Under the pieces are notes generated by a model. The model did not search any database. It was not told the origin of the DNA and saw nothing but the letters and a program-made list of their open reading frames with translations. From Psilocybe azurescens (taxonomy: Eukaryota; Basidiomycota; Agaricomycetes; Agaricales; Agrocybaceae), in the NCBI GenBank assembly GCA_023853785.1, contig JAJIRX010000537.1, positions 62,001 through 126,000 on the forward strand: 64,000 bases of DNA, given 5' to 3'. Each line of letters opens with the position of its first letter. Position 1 is the stretch's first letter. Made by a program: the position numbers and the translations under genes. Of this stretch, positions 22,571 to 35,094 are shown piece after piece.

Positions 22571-24431
22571 GTTTGTGGTTGATCAAAGGCGGTAGAGCTT
22601 GTTCGATTGGAGAATGAGGGCAGTTTTGCAACGCTCTTATACCTTTTTTCTGGGGGCGTCTGCATTTAGAAGTCGTTCAGGAATGCAGAATTTGAGGTTG
22701 CAACAAAGACAAGCAGTCTTCTCTGCCTCAAAATGGACGAAGGAGTATCCTGAAAATGAATTCTTTCTCAGTTATCCATGGATTCGGGTTCGAGTATTCT
22801 GACAGACATGGGAAGGTAAGTTATGTTACGAAAACAAATGAGGCGGTACAATACCATCTAATGAAAATTTCCAAGATATCAAGTGGCCAGAATTATGTCG
22901 ACAACGTGTAATTGGTATCATGTTACGATGCACAGGAGGCCTATTAAGCAGAAGCCATTAGATGTTGTGCTGCCCTGGGTGTGAAAGAAATTAACTATGA
23001 GGTCATTGTTGCTTGACATATTCTGAAAACCAAGCGTAAGGGATTTTGAGAGACTTAAACTTTTAGCAGGGTCGATGCCGTCGGTGCGATAAAGCAGCAC
23101 AACGCTTGGCGTACATCATACACCAGCGCCACTATCCCAAACCTGAGATAATGTCTGCGAGGAATATCCAACAGCCCGTGGTCAGATGATTTTGATTTCA
23201 ATAATCAATATTTAAATACGTACCTCGACAATTTCTTGGAACAGCTTGTTCGACTGATCACCCGAATCCAATCGGACTGCCTTTTTGGCGACTTGTCCTT
23301 TACGGGTTATTGTGTTGTCCCTGGTCATTCGGCCTTTTCCTCGTCAATCTCACGCGTGCAGGCATGGTGGCCCGGGGTGGTGGGAGTCAAGTACATCAGG
23401 CTTGACAGATAACGGCAGAGGGCAGGAAGTATTGACAAGTATTCCAAAGAGTTTTGGAAGCGAACAAGGAAAGTATTTAAGGCATACATGTGAATTCAAA
23501 CGGCATGAACGACTGGAAGTCACCTGGGAGATCAGCGAGCATGCAAGGGGACACCACAAGTGCGCTTTAACCAAGAACTGTATAATGAAACCAAACGTCG
23601 GCCTCAGCGGCGGTTTTTTGATCCACATAAAGTGCGACATGGGAAGGTGTCTAGGTAGTCGAGGCAAGCGCGATGATCCAGTGATGATTTTCCTCGGAAT
23701 TTTAGGCATTTATCGTGAGATGTCAAGAGAAAGCAACGGTGCACGCTTGCAGCCGGGCTAGGAGCCGCATTACATCGGGTTCACCCAGAAGATAAATAAC
23801 GCTGGAAATTGTGCATTTAGACGACATGGGACTATCTCACAGGCTCACAGGGTCAAGTTCACGACGCCATTACTGATCTGCACCCTGTTCCACTAGACCA
23901 TGACAAGTGCCCATACGAAACCTATACATATCAGGCATAGAATTTAGTCAAGTGCGTGTATGGAAAGTATTTCTGAGAAATTTTGCACTTACACGTGTCA
24001 GCTACCTCTTATCCAGCCATTTTCAACATTTCAAGCTCTAAAGATCGTCCCGAAATAATCGAGGTTGTCCAGCGTAGGTTCCAAGTAAGCGTTTCCGACC
24101 AAGTTGTTGGCTGAAGAGCATGTGTGAAATTACTATCTGCTCAGATGTTCGTCCGCGGTTTCATTAACCATTACAAGAGCAGGATTGAGCTGACTCCAAG
24201 CCAATTCGTAACATGAACTCTGGAGGTGCTACATAACAAGTTAGGTGCAAGAAATTGGAGGCTTATTGTAGGCAGTTGGGCGGCGTGGTACTTGCTTACC
24301 CAACCCATCATGTTGACTCATCAATTGCTTTTCGCGCCGCGTCGGCCTGCCGAATGTGACTCCTCCGCTGACCATAGTACCATACCTTTCTTATAAACTC
24401 TGCAGGGACTCTATAGAGTTGGATTCTACAA
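22571..24431. other. Intergenic, 1.9 kb; no gene recognised
   Basis: Contains the promoter side of hydrophobin copy B. A 158-codon frame at 23285-23761 has no recognisable motif and an equally long antisense frame, so I do not call it. Confidence 0.45.
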
Positions 24432-25798
24432 ATGAATGTACAAGTACCGAATTTTGAAGAAGCCGCGAATGTTGCTACGGAATTCATATACAGTGTGTTG
24501 TCAATTTGCCCTTTGTTCTTGAAAACTCTCAGACAGTCTAATGGTTGAACAGGCATCGACAACCTACCAAGCGAAGTTGCTCATTTACTGCAAGAGATAA
24601 GACATTGTGAGGCGCGAACTCAAGGTGCGTAGATACGCCTGTATCTGCGAACACACAGGGTGTGACGAAGAAGTTATTTGCCAGATTTGCAACAGGAGAT
24701 TGACAAAGACTCGGCGAAATACATTCGATATTCACGTCGCGCGTCTTCTGCTTCTGCTTCAGCCACACCGCCCTCACCATCCTCTCGCGCACCATCACCG
24801 AAATCTGTATCTATTCCTGCCAAGATAGCAGCTTCATACACCGAAATCCAAGAACTCGCTGCTGAGAAATGTGTCCTTGCAACCCGTCTCATCGAGATCA
24901 TCTCACGGACACGCGCAAAACTCGACAACGATATCATGAAGGTGCGCATACTGCAAGGAGACTCTCCGGAAGTCATCGCCGCGGCCGTGGCCGCTGCTGC
25001 TTCTAAACCCCTGGCTGGTCTTCCCTCGTTGAGTGCGGAGAGTTTCGGTGCGCCAGGTCGTAATCCAGCGCTGGCTATTAGCGAGAGCCTCAGGAATGCC
25101 TTGTCTATTACTCCGGCGCCAGACCCACGACTGGCTGCGCAGGCTACCGTTGCTACTTCGCCATCCCCTTCTGCGGGACATGCCACCAAGAGTACGTACC
25201 CAAATATCAAACCCATCTTTTTTTTCCTTATTAAACTTTTCTCTAGAGCGACGTATCACAGCGACACAATCCATCAAGATCTCTCCCGTCGGCTCGCCCG
25301 CGAAACACCGATCGGCGTCACCAACGATTGCGCCAGCCGCCGCTCACGTTCCGCAGAAATCTCGTCTTTCGCGGCAAGTTCAACTTGTGGTTGAAGACAA
25401 CGACCAGGATATGGACGCAGATGGGGATGAGGAGGCGGATGCCGAAGAAGATAATGAGGACGAGACCTTGTATTGCTTTTGCCAGAAGCAGAGTTATGGC
25501 GATGTGAGTGTACCCATTTCCCATCATATTTCGGTGGGCGCTGATCGCTGATGTATCTTTTCTAAAGATGATCGCCTGCGATAACGAAGGCGGATGTCCA
25601 TATGAATGGGCACGTACTAAATTTATTTCACAGAGTTCTTCGTTCTGAATTTGTTTCTTTTTTCTGCAGTTCCATTTGGCGTGTGTTGGTCTCAAGCAGC
25701 CTACCCCCGAGAAGTGGTATTGCTCTGCGTGTATAAAAGAGAAAGGACTAGTCCTGCCTACGCCTACGACTGCTTCTCGGAAGGGGAGGAAAAAGTAG
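24432..25798 (+). CDS. ING-family protein with PHD finger
   Basis: Subunit type found in fungal histone acetyltransferase or deacetylase complexes (Yng1, Yng2, Pho23), where the PHD finger reads trimethylated H3K4. Exon 1 is MNVQVPNFEEAANVATEFIY. After an intron comes SIDNLPSEVAHLLQEIRHCE, the ING N-terminal helix. After another comes DLQQEIDKDSAKYIRYSRR. An Ala/Ser/Pro-rich linker follows, then an acidic stretch (VVEDNDQDMDADGDEEADAE). The C-terminal PHD finger reads LYCFCQKQSYGD, MIACDNEGGCPYEW, FHLACVGLKQPTPEKWYCSA and CIKEKG, completing Cys4-His-Cys3. A basic tail (SRKGRKK) ends at 25798. The intron inside the PHD finger (25610-25669, 60 nt) must begin with GC, not GT, to keep the frame. 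Which of the three yeast ING proteins it corresponds to is unclear. Confidence 0.92.
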
Positions 25799-28700
25799 AG
25801 TCCCATTTTCATTTTCATTTTGCCATTGATAACCGTATAGAGGACACGACTTGTGCCTGTGCTTGTATTTTTGTTGTTATTCGTATTCGTATTACCCAAC
25901 TCATACCTTAAAGATCGTAGGAATTCTTATGTACTAGTATGTGTATAATATGCTTCATTTATTCCCCTAGCTTCGTGTCCTTTATTCCGAGTAGGATACA
26001 ACGTTTACCTATCGTATTTGTGTAGCTTGATGCTTCGCACTCACTCATGAACGCTGCGGTGCCCTGACCCCGGAGTTCATGACTTTTACCACTTCGAAAT
26101 ACCCCATACCTCTGATGACATATTTAGCAGCTTCGACAAGCTTCACACCTTTTCCCTCAGCTTTGTTCTTTAGACCTTATTTCAGCTTGTTCCCATGTCT
26201 TCAACAATCATCCCCAGCATTTTAGAAGTCTTTTGCACCTATTTTGACATCTCCAAACCTCTGATCATCCCCTCCTTTGCTCAACATTGTTCAGACAGCT
26301 TTGCACCTCTTTGCACCTCTTCATCATTGATGGGCCGGCTTGTTCTATGCCCCTGGAAATTCAACTATTCACTTTGTGCACCATGCACTTATTTTAGTTC
26401 ACTTTGGATCATCTCAGAATAGCTTCTTCGGGACCGCATACATGGTTCCGAAGTCTCTGAAGTCTCATGACACACAAATCATGAGCGCCAATCTGTCAAT
26501 TTCAAAGTTTGTATGACACCTGGACCAGTTGCAAAGCTACTAATAGACATGTTCCATACTCTGTTGAAGCTTAAGGAACTAATCCACAACCAACTCATTC
26601 CAGTATTTAGAATGTCTGCAAGGAAGGTCTGGAGTATCTGAAAAAAAATTCTATAGGTTCTATCATGTTCTTCACCTTTTGCACCATCCATCTTCACATC
26701 ATTTTACATTTTCAGAATACACTGTGATGTCTTTCTATGGTTTGCAGACAGTTATATGACAAGGGCCCACCACCTAGAGTTTATAGCAAGGTCCCCCAAA
26801 ATCCCCACGGATATGTCCAGTATTTCACTTGGGAGTTTTGCTTAATTATTTAAGATACCCAGCCGACGAGGTAGACTACTACTTACGCCTCAAGAAGCAA
26901 AGAATCACAGAAGCGCCCATTTTGCAGAGTCCACTCATGCATGTCGGGCACGCTTGCCAATGGAGATTGTGACTCCCCGAGTTAACTTGACGTTCATAAG
27001 CTTATTTATGATACTCCCTTGTCAGTCTGAAAATGGTAGCCCACAATTTATCCACAATATATTGTCTGTAAGTATCGCGACACTGTGTCCAACCCCTGGC
27101 TGGTAAAACTTGCATTCATTGTGGAAGGGTAGCTCGGAACGACACCCCCTTCAGGATCGGTCAAAACTGATAGGTTGCTTCCGGGAATCCGTACTGACTG
27201 TGACCAGTGGTAATTCGATAATTCTTTTCGTTCATTCAGCGCCGTATCCATAGTATTATTGAAATCCTTTGTCACAACCAATCTATTATTTTGTTAGGTT
27301 GGCTGTAATCCGCAAGATCGTTCCCCTTCTTGAACTCTGCATATGCTTCAACAAGGTGCGGGCGCCAGATGTGGACTTGACTCCCAGATTTACCGACGAA
27401 ACACGGCGGAAAGTGGGTATACTTAGACGGCCTTCGACAAGCGTCAGTCTCGTTTCAGAGATTTAAAATTATGGTATCCACAGGGGATCCGAGTCTGATA
27501 AAAACCTGATAAACAGATGACTGGTTATGTCGAAGTTGGAATCTGAAGGCCGAGAGTTGAAACTAGACGGTGAACGCGGCAGGAGTTGAAACAGTTATTA
27601 GCACATTTGGAAGACCGATAGATTCAGTCCGAACCGTGAGTGGGTGGGTCGAAAATTCCAGAGAAGGAAAGATGATGACGGAGCATCATAGATCGAACGA
27701 ACGAGAATAAGAATGAGCCATTCATGGCTTCCCAACAAGCTTCGACATGTGTATTATGTATTAACTGCCTAGGATTTTTTCAACGACGTGTTAGAGACGG
27801 ATCGTGCCAATACAATGCCTCGGCACCTATTCTTCAAACTCAAATTGATACCGGTTAGGCGCTCTGGAAGTTTATTACTAGTGCTTGGTATAAGCTTGGT
27901 CGGCATGGATTTAGAGAATGCCAATGGACAATGCGGATATCTGGCAGCCGTGAAACCATTCCTTCAGCATGAAATATCAATTTGAGAATTTGACAGATGA
28001 ATGTTGTGCGGCAAAGTTGCAATTCCAGCCTTCAGGACTTCTCCGGACTGGGCGCTCCTGTTTGAAGACCAATTTCCTTTTCGTAGAATGTGGAGATGAA
28101 ATTAGAAGCCCTCTGAACTGAAACGCTGAAGCATTTCATACTTATTTTTTTAACGTGAAGGCCGACAATCCAATGCATACCGCAGTATTCGGGATGACAC
28201 GCGTCATCGGTGCATTGATGGCCATCTGGCCCGGGTGCTGCGCCGCGCCATTATTACTAAATCGAGAACATTTAACTCGGGCTAGAGAGTTGCTGGACAA
28301 TGAGGAACCGAAAGGTGATTTTATGGTTATCTAAAGCCGATATGCGCCATATGTAGAGCAAGAAGAATATTTCTAGACATTTTAGTGACAATCAAGTGAT
28401 AACCCTCATGATGTTCAGTAGCAACTAGGATTTCATACTTTCTTGCCCTTCGTACGTATATGGCTGGTCAGAAGAAGGTCAGTAGACGCTTGGCTGATCT
28501 TTGCGGTAATGGGTGTCTCCTCGTAATCCCCTTAAAGCAATATACGTACACAATCGTTGAACGGGGTGATCTGTCTATTAGGGCCAATTACTATCTCAAT
28601 AGCCGTCAAGTACGTGCCGTACCGGTGGATGCCTTTCAGCGCCGAATTCCGTTGACGAGATTCCTTAATACCGCAGTGATGCATATTCTGTATGATGAGG

Positions 28701-31700
28701 AACATGTACAGTGCTTGCGGATATATGAGTTAATAATCCAGTTGCTTGATTTACTCTGGGACTTCTTCGATGACCTCGGAGAAATTCTGTAAGTAAAAAC
28801 CACTGCAATGGACATCTGAAATGCATCCTATAAACACATTAAAGTTGTGCCATAGTAGGTAGAGAGTCCATAACACCATGCACTTATATCTGCACATAGT
28901 CTAGTTGCATGATTTCCATCACGCGACCAAGAGAATGATTCGCGTCACAACAATACCAGATAATCCGGGCGCTCAGATTTCGGAATTTGTAATTTCCGAG
29001 GGATACCGATATCAACGCTCTACTGTCTCAATTCAATATCAATGCATAGCAGACAGAAGATATGTTACGCCCAAAATAATGGAAATTAGCTTTGTACATC
29101 AGTCAACTACTGAGGATGCGGAAAACACAAGCCGCGTCTACTTAGTGCTTAATGCGGAAATGTCTACTATTTTTGGGTCTTTCATCTGCGCAGTATGTAG
29201 TAAACTGGCTTCCATCTCATGGAGGTTGGATGCCCATGGACCATGATAAGATATAATAATAGTCGGCGCACGGACTCGGATTATAGATAGCTGCTCGAAC
29301 AAGTTGATAAAAACCAATTCTGACGTCGATTTTCTGATTGTGGGTCCAATCATATTCTGATTTAGTGGAGCCCATCGTGAGCGGTGCGTAGATAAAAGCA
29401 TAGACGCCGGGCCTTTGCGTATATCTGATATATGGATATCATGACAGGCGCGATGCTCGATGTGTCAAAAGATTAGTCTTATTTGGGATAGTGATGATCG
29501 TTGTGTACCTCGGTACTCGTTCCTGTTTATCATATTATTATATACCCTAGAACGTGCGGATTGTCAGTTACCTACCTGCGCATCGGGCTATGTAGTTCAT
29601 GTATAGCTTCGTACCCCAGAAATACGATTGCATCAGCCTATAGAGCTGGCCTGGGAATTGGAGCCTACGCAGTGAACTAATTTAGATTCAGAAGCTGGCT
29701 GGGATTGTACTACATCATGGATCAGGATCAGGATCCAAAATTGCAGAGTTCTCGGTGCAGGATTCAGCCTTGGAGTAAATATATATGAGGGTTAAGGATA
29801 CAGCCTCCAACAGGAATCCCAAGAGCTTCAGCCTTGAGCAGTGGCTTCCTTGCCCAGTGAGCACTGGTGATGATGATGAGTGATGGACGATAATGATGAT
29901 GATTCCTGACGTAAATCGTCCTCTATTGGTCGCCCGGAAGCTGTGCAGTAATTATAAAGTCGTATGTTGTTGCGTACGTATGACCTAGAGGGTGCACAGG
30001 CACGGTGCTTTTAGCGTATTTCGGGACAGTGGTTACTCACGGACAGTCGGCGCTTGCAATTTAATGCAATGAAATGATATGCAGTACATCGCAACCACTA
30101 GTGCATTCTGACAGTAACTGAAAATTAACATAGCACGAATGGGCGTTTCCGGGTTGGAAATAGAATATCAGGCACAGGACCTACTAAGCTATTGGCCGTG
30201 TGTTCGTAATAGCTGCTAGTAGCTGTAGCACCGAGGAAAGGTATTTTTGGTAAAGTAGTGCAACCTAATTACCGAGATCGACGGAGAATTGGGTGAACTC
30301 GGAACTAACAGTGCTTGTCGGGGCAACGTTTGGTGCTGAGTTTTATCGGGCTGTCTGCTTACTTATCTTACTGGTTGCGAGCGGGGCCCCTCGTTCAGAA
30401 TTAGAATTAGTCCATGGCTGTGTGGCTCGAGGCTCTTCACATGGCTCGTCGATAATCAGTGAATACATTAAGTTAAATCGAGGAAGTGATGTCATTCCGG
30501 CCCGTTAGTATCTCACCGGGGCATGCAAAGCATCGAATCGAATCGGATGAGAGATGGAGGAGAAATAGGGGAACTTCATGGAAGGAAGGGGTTTGATGAA
30601 CACCGTGATGATGGATGAAGATGAAGATAATCAAGAGATAGAGAAGCGCTCTTATTCTGGAGATGATATCAGTGTACTACTTCAGCCTGATGGTGAACTC
30701 CTGATAGTAAGCAACACCATCACGAATATATTCTGCGTTCCATGTTGCAGTAATCAATACTGGATGCATAATTATAATCATAGCCAATGTATCACGCCAT
30801 AATCTGTTCTCGAACCTTGAACGTTTGAATCTTGAAGCGTGATGTTGGAGCACCGCGTCCAGACTCCATTGTCAATTTTCAAACTTCGCATGGTTGGTCG
30901 GGTCCGTGTTCCAACGAACGTACGTACGCTAAGCTAGCTCGGTGCAGATGTTAATCTTTGACCCCGTCCCTCCGAGTCGTTCCTGTAGCAGCTGCCTGCA
31001 CATCACATTTGACAGCGAGTACTCTGGCGGGCTGGCAGCGGCGCGCCAGGTCAGGGCCTGGAATGCTGACCGCCGACCGGCAATGAATCTCGGAGCGGGT
31101 GGATAGTTAAATTTGACACCGGAACGACGGACGTCTGATTTTAGTATTGGCAGGCATCTGTCGAGAGCCGAGACATGAGGCAGACTCAAGGCTCGAGGCC
31201 TGAGGTGGAAGCGAGAAAGCACATGTGTATACATATGTAATGTCTTTACCAAGAGGCTGATATCTGTCAGCAGCCGCTAGCGCTGGTAATATTACACCGA
31301 TAATCAATATTCCGGGTCGGAGGGGAAAGAAAATATCTGGAATCAAAGCTGGATGGATGGATGGATGGATTGGTCGCTGGAATAATGTACAAGCGATAAA
31401 TCTTTCGAATCTATTCTCCTCGGAGAATTATCGAGGTAGAAATTAAATTATATTTGAATCGTATCAGAATTGTTGTTTTCGTCCAACAGAAAGTCTCTTT
31501 CATTCATGTTTGCATATCAAAGATGATCCACATTCTGACCAAGTCAGTCAGTAAACCGATCAGTATTTTGAGCAGCGTCTGATAGTGATAACGACAGCTG
31601 CTCGGTTCTGCCACAGGGGTGGGTCACCAGTGCACCTTTTTTAGAGGTCAGGTACTGCTTATGGGCTAGAAATAATTATCAGTCGGTACACACAATAGCT

Positions 31701-33401
31701 TACCATCGTGTGCAATTTTTAATTTAAGCGTTTTTTTCTCGTGGTAGTGGCAAATGAGATTTTGCGGTGAAACAGATGATGGTCGAGTTTTAGACCTAGA
31801 AAATTTTATGGCAAGGAAATGTCGAAAAGGAGTTCTCGAGCTATCTATACGTCTGACTCTTTGGTTCCTGAAACTGGCAGATAATTATTTACATTGTATG
31901 ATATATGAGTCCGTGGTCGGATTCATATATCGTCAGTAGTTGTGTGTCAGTGATCCACACAAATGTCTAAAACGATATGAGAGCTAGGACGCTGATTTGG
32001 CTTGAGAGACGAGTTTCATGTTATGTTAAAGATCTACAGGTTGAGAGGACCTCCTGCGGTGCAGGGCCCAGCTATATTCATCAAATTCACACCTTGTAGC
32101 AGAAGTGAAGAGGAAGTGAAAGGAAAGCTAAAAACATGTGAATCGATTAATGAGGCTTGGATAGAACAGAGAGAAGCACAGCTGTCTGCCAGTGCCAGAC
32201 TCCAGTGCCACTACACCAGACGAGATGGCGTCGTAGTTCGGCTGAGTTGAATCAGCACCAGATTGGGGTGAATCAGCATGAGATTATAATATCTTCTGTG
32301 TCCAGAACACGACACACGATCAAGAAGCATAAAACGACACCCTGGACTCATCCTTTGGATGCTATTCTATGACTAAAAGGGTTAGACTATGGCTTCGACC
32401 TCGCAAGATATTCACAGACTTACTTACCGGCACCAAGCTGCTGGTAAAGGACTGAAATATGGATAAATGTCGAGCATCAAAATTTTGCCTTCTTGGGGCT
32501 TGGGAGAGTCAACAGAACCCTCTGTATCAATTGTAAGAACGATCAAAGCGCGTTGAAGAAGACATCCCAACTGTTCACTTCTCGAAAAGCGGTTGCTTGT
32601 CTTTTCCTTGTGTGTGATTTACAGTATTTAGGTTATTGCACGGCCAGGGTAAAATGAAATTTGAAATAACAACAACATTGTAGGATTCGAAGATGACACC
32701 CTAGGATTTTGTTCGTTAGCCAGATATTCCCAGTCTTAGCGTTTCGGAGGGGGGTCCGTTATTCCAGTTTGATGCGCCATGGGCGGGCCTTTAGCAATAA
32801 TCAATATGTTGGAATCTGAATTGTGCACGGGATACTGAATAATCCCAAGCGGAAAGATTAAGCGACAGAGTAGAGAAAATTATAAACATGAAAGGCAGAG
32901 TGTTTTGTTTGATCTCTCTTTTAGCCTGTCGTTCCGCTAACAGGCAATTTTTACCTCGAAGGTACTGCCAACTCTGGCCTGAATTCAAGAGCACACCCGC
33001 CTACCAGGAGAGATCAAGTTCGGATTGGACTGGCGCACCCGGATCCGGGCTGGAGACGACGGGGATAAAGACGTCCATCTCCTATGAAAATATTCAAAGT
33101 CGTCCAGAACATACGCGGAACCGTAGGCACCACTGAAGAGCCAGGATGACTGAAATATAGTCATTTTGAGTGGGCTGTCGGGAGCTCGGAAGCGCATTAG
33201 TGTCTGAGTTTCAAAAAGGCGGCAACCGCCGACGACATGGGCCGTAAAAAATTATTGAAAAGAGGACGCTGACCAGTACCGCAAGGACTACCCCATCGAT
33301 TTACACACAACTCTTATATCAAGTCTTTGACAAAACCCTTTTATTTCCAGAAACGTCGACAACCGCAGTCGACACTTGGGAATAGCAAACTACACACATT
33401 C
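25799..33401. other. Gene-poor tract, 7.6 kb; no gene recognised
   Basis: The longest frames are about 110 codons (28460-28792 and 28905-29246). They have ordinary composition, no motif, and no splice chain I could join. Low-complexity spots include a GCACCTCTTT duplication near 26310, GGATCA repeats near 29720, GATGAT repeats near 29870 and a GGAT run near 31350. I found no reverse transcriptase, integrase or transposase motif and no obvious tRNA, though I could not fold candidates. The last few hundred bases should hold the eIF4A promoter. Confidence 0.5.
31346..31372. repeat. GGAT microsatellite
   Basis: Five consecutive GGAT units occur in the gene-poor tract. Confidence 0.8.
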
Positions 33402-35094
33402 ATGTCAACGTAGGTCCCTTTTTTCTAGCGACACGCAATTTACCCTGGACCCCTTGGCTCACTTTTTTTCTTTTCCTTTTTCTGTTTTCTTTTTCAGAGA
33501 AGAACTTCAGGATGTCGCCGAGAACGAGATTGAGTCCAACTGGGACCAGGTCGTAGACAAGTGAGTGTCATATCTGCTGCGACCAGAGGCCGGTGTCTGA
33601 TAATCGACCCTGGGGCATAGCTTCGACAACATGGAGCTGAAGCCTGAGCTCCTCCGAGGCATTTACGCTTACGGGTAAGTCCATGAGGAAGGGTTTCGCT
33701 TGCGTTCTGGGATTGACGGTTGGCAAAGTTTCGAGCGCCCTTCTGCCATCCAACAGCGGGCTATCGTCCCTGTTGTGAAAGGACACGACGTCATTGCACA
33801 GGCCCAGTCTGGTACTGGCAAGACTGCTACTTTCTCTATTTCTATCCTTCAGCAGGTCCGTATCTCTAAAATGCCATAGACATAGTGTTCTGATACCCGG
33901 CTGTCTTTTAGTTGGATATGTCTATCAAGGGCACCCAGGCCCTCATTCTGGCCCCCACCCGTGAGCTTGCTCAACAAATTCAAAAGGTCGTCATCGCTCT
34001 CGGTGATTACATGAACATTGAGTGCCACGCTTGCGTCGGAGGCACCAACGTTCGTGAGGACATGGCCAAGCTCCAGGAGGGCGTCCAAGTCGTCGTCGGC
34101 ACCCCCGGACGAGTGTTCGATATGATCAACCGCAGGGCCCTCAGGACCGACAACATCAAGATTTTCTGTCTCGATGAGGCCGATGAGATGTTGTCCCGTG
34201 GTTTCAAGGACCAAATTTACGAAGGTAAGCAAATTGCTCCTATTCGTCCATCTTGTCGCTCATTATTTTTCCAGTCTTCCAACTCCTTCCCCAGGATACC
34301 CAGGTCGTCTTGCTCTCCGCTACTATGCCCGCTGACGTCCTCGAGGTCACCAAGAAATTCATGCGTGACCCCGTGAGGATTCTCGTCAAGCGTGATGAGT
34401 TGACCCTCGAAGGTATCAAGCAGTTTTACATCGCTGTTGAGAAAGAGGAGTGGAAGCTTGACACCCTTGCGATCTGTACGAGACCGTTACCATCACTCAA
34501 GCTGTCATCTTCTGCAACACCAGGCGGAAGGTTGACTGGCTCACTGAGAAAATGCACTCTCGTGAGTTCACCGTCTCTGCCATGGTGAGCAGCTCATGTT
34601 TTCACAGTATGTCATGCCATATATCCTGATATACTTAACCCCGTTTAGCACGGAGACATGGAGCAGAAGCAACGTGAAGTCCTCATGAAGGAGTTCCGTT
34701 CCGGATCATCTCGTGTATTGATCACAACCGATCTCCTCGCCCGCGGTATCGATGTCCAGCAAGTCTCGCTCGTCATTAACTACGATCTCCCCACCAACAG
34801 GGAGAACTACATCCATCGTATTGGTCGTGGAGGACGATTCGGACGCAAGGGTGTCGCCATTAACTTTGTTACCACCGAGGATGTTCGCATGTTGAGAGAC
34901 ATTGAACGTACGTGGAAAATTACCTCAATCATTTTTCGTGGTGCTGAGTAAGCCGCCCGTCACAGAATTCTACAACACTCAGATCGACGAGATGCCTCTC
35001 AACGTCGCGTAAGTTTTAATAATTGATCTTCAAGCCTTGGCATAATGAGCTGACGCGTGCCTTGCTCTCATTTTTTTTCAGCGACCTCATCTAA
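33402..35094 (+). CDS. tif1: Translation initiation factor eIF4A, DEAD-box helicase
   Basis: ATP-dependent RNA helicase of the eIF4F cap-binding complex. A mini first exon (ATGTCAAC) is followed by an intron and [20 protein letters not shown]. All helicase motifs are present in order: Q motif region ([19 protein letters not shown]), motif I AQSGTGKT, Ia [11 protein letters not shown], Ib [21 protein letters not shown] (VVLLSATMP), [33 protein letters not shown] and [17 protein letters not shown]. It ends [13 protein letters not shown] with a stop at 35092-35094. Eight or so introns are short. The frame breaks at 34467-34468, where CTTGC should read CTTTGC to give [14 protein letters not shown]. 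As eIF4A is essential and otherwise perfectly conserved here, this is almost certainly a sequence error. Length matches the usual roughly 397 residues. Confidence 0.96.

Noticed and set aside
23285..23761. 158-codon plus-strand frame
   Set aside because: An antisense frame of 119 codons overlaps it, and neither resembles a known family.
24674..25216. 180-codon minus-strand frame
   Set aside because: Antisense to the Ala-rich linker of the ING protein; no motif of its own.
28460..29246. Two neighbouring frames of about 110 codons
   Set aside because: They were considered as one two-exon gene, but I could not find a splice join or a recognisable domain.
33849..34232. 127-codon minus-strand frame within eIF4A
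   Set aside because: Antisense shadow of a highly biased coding exon.
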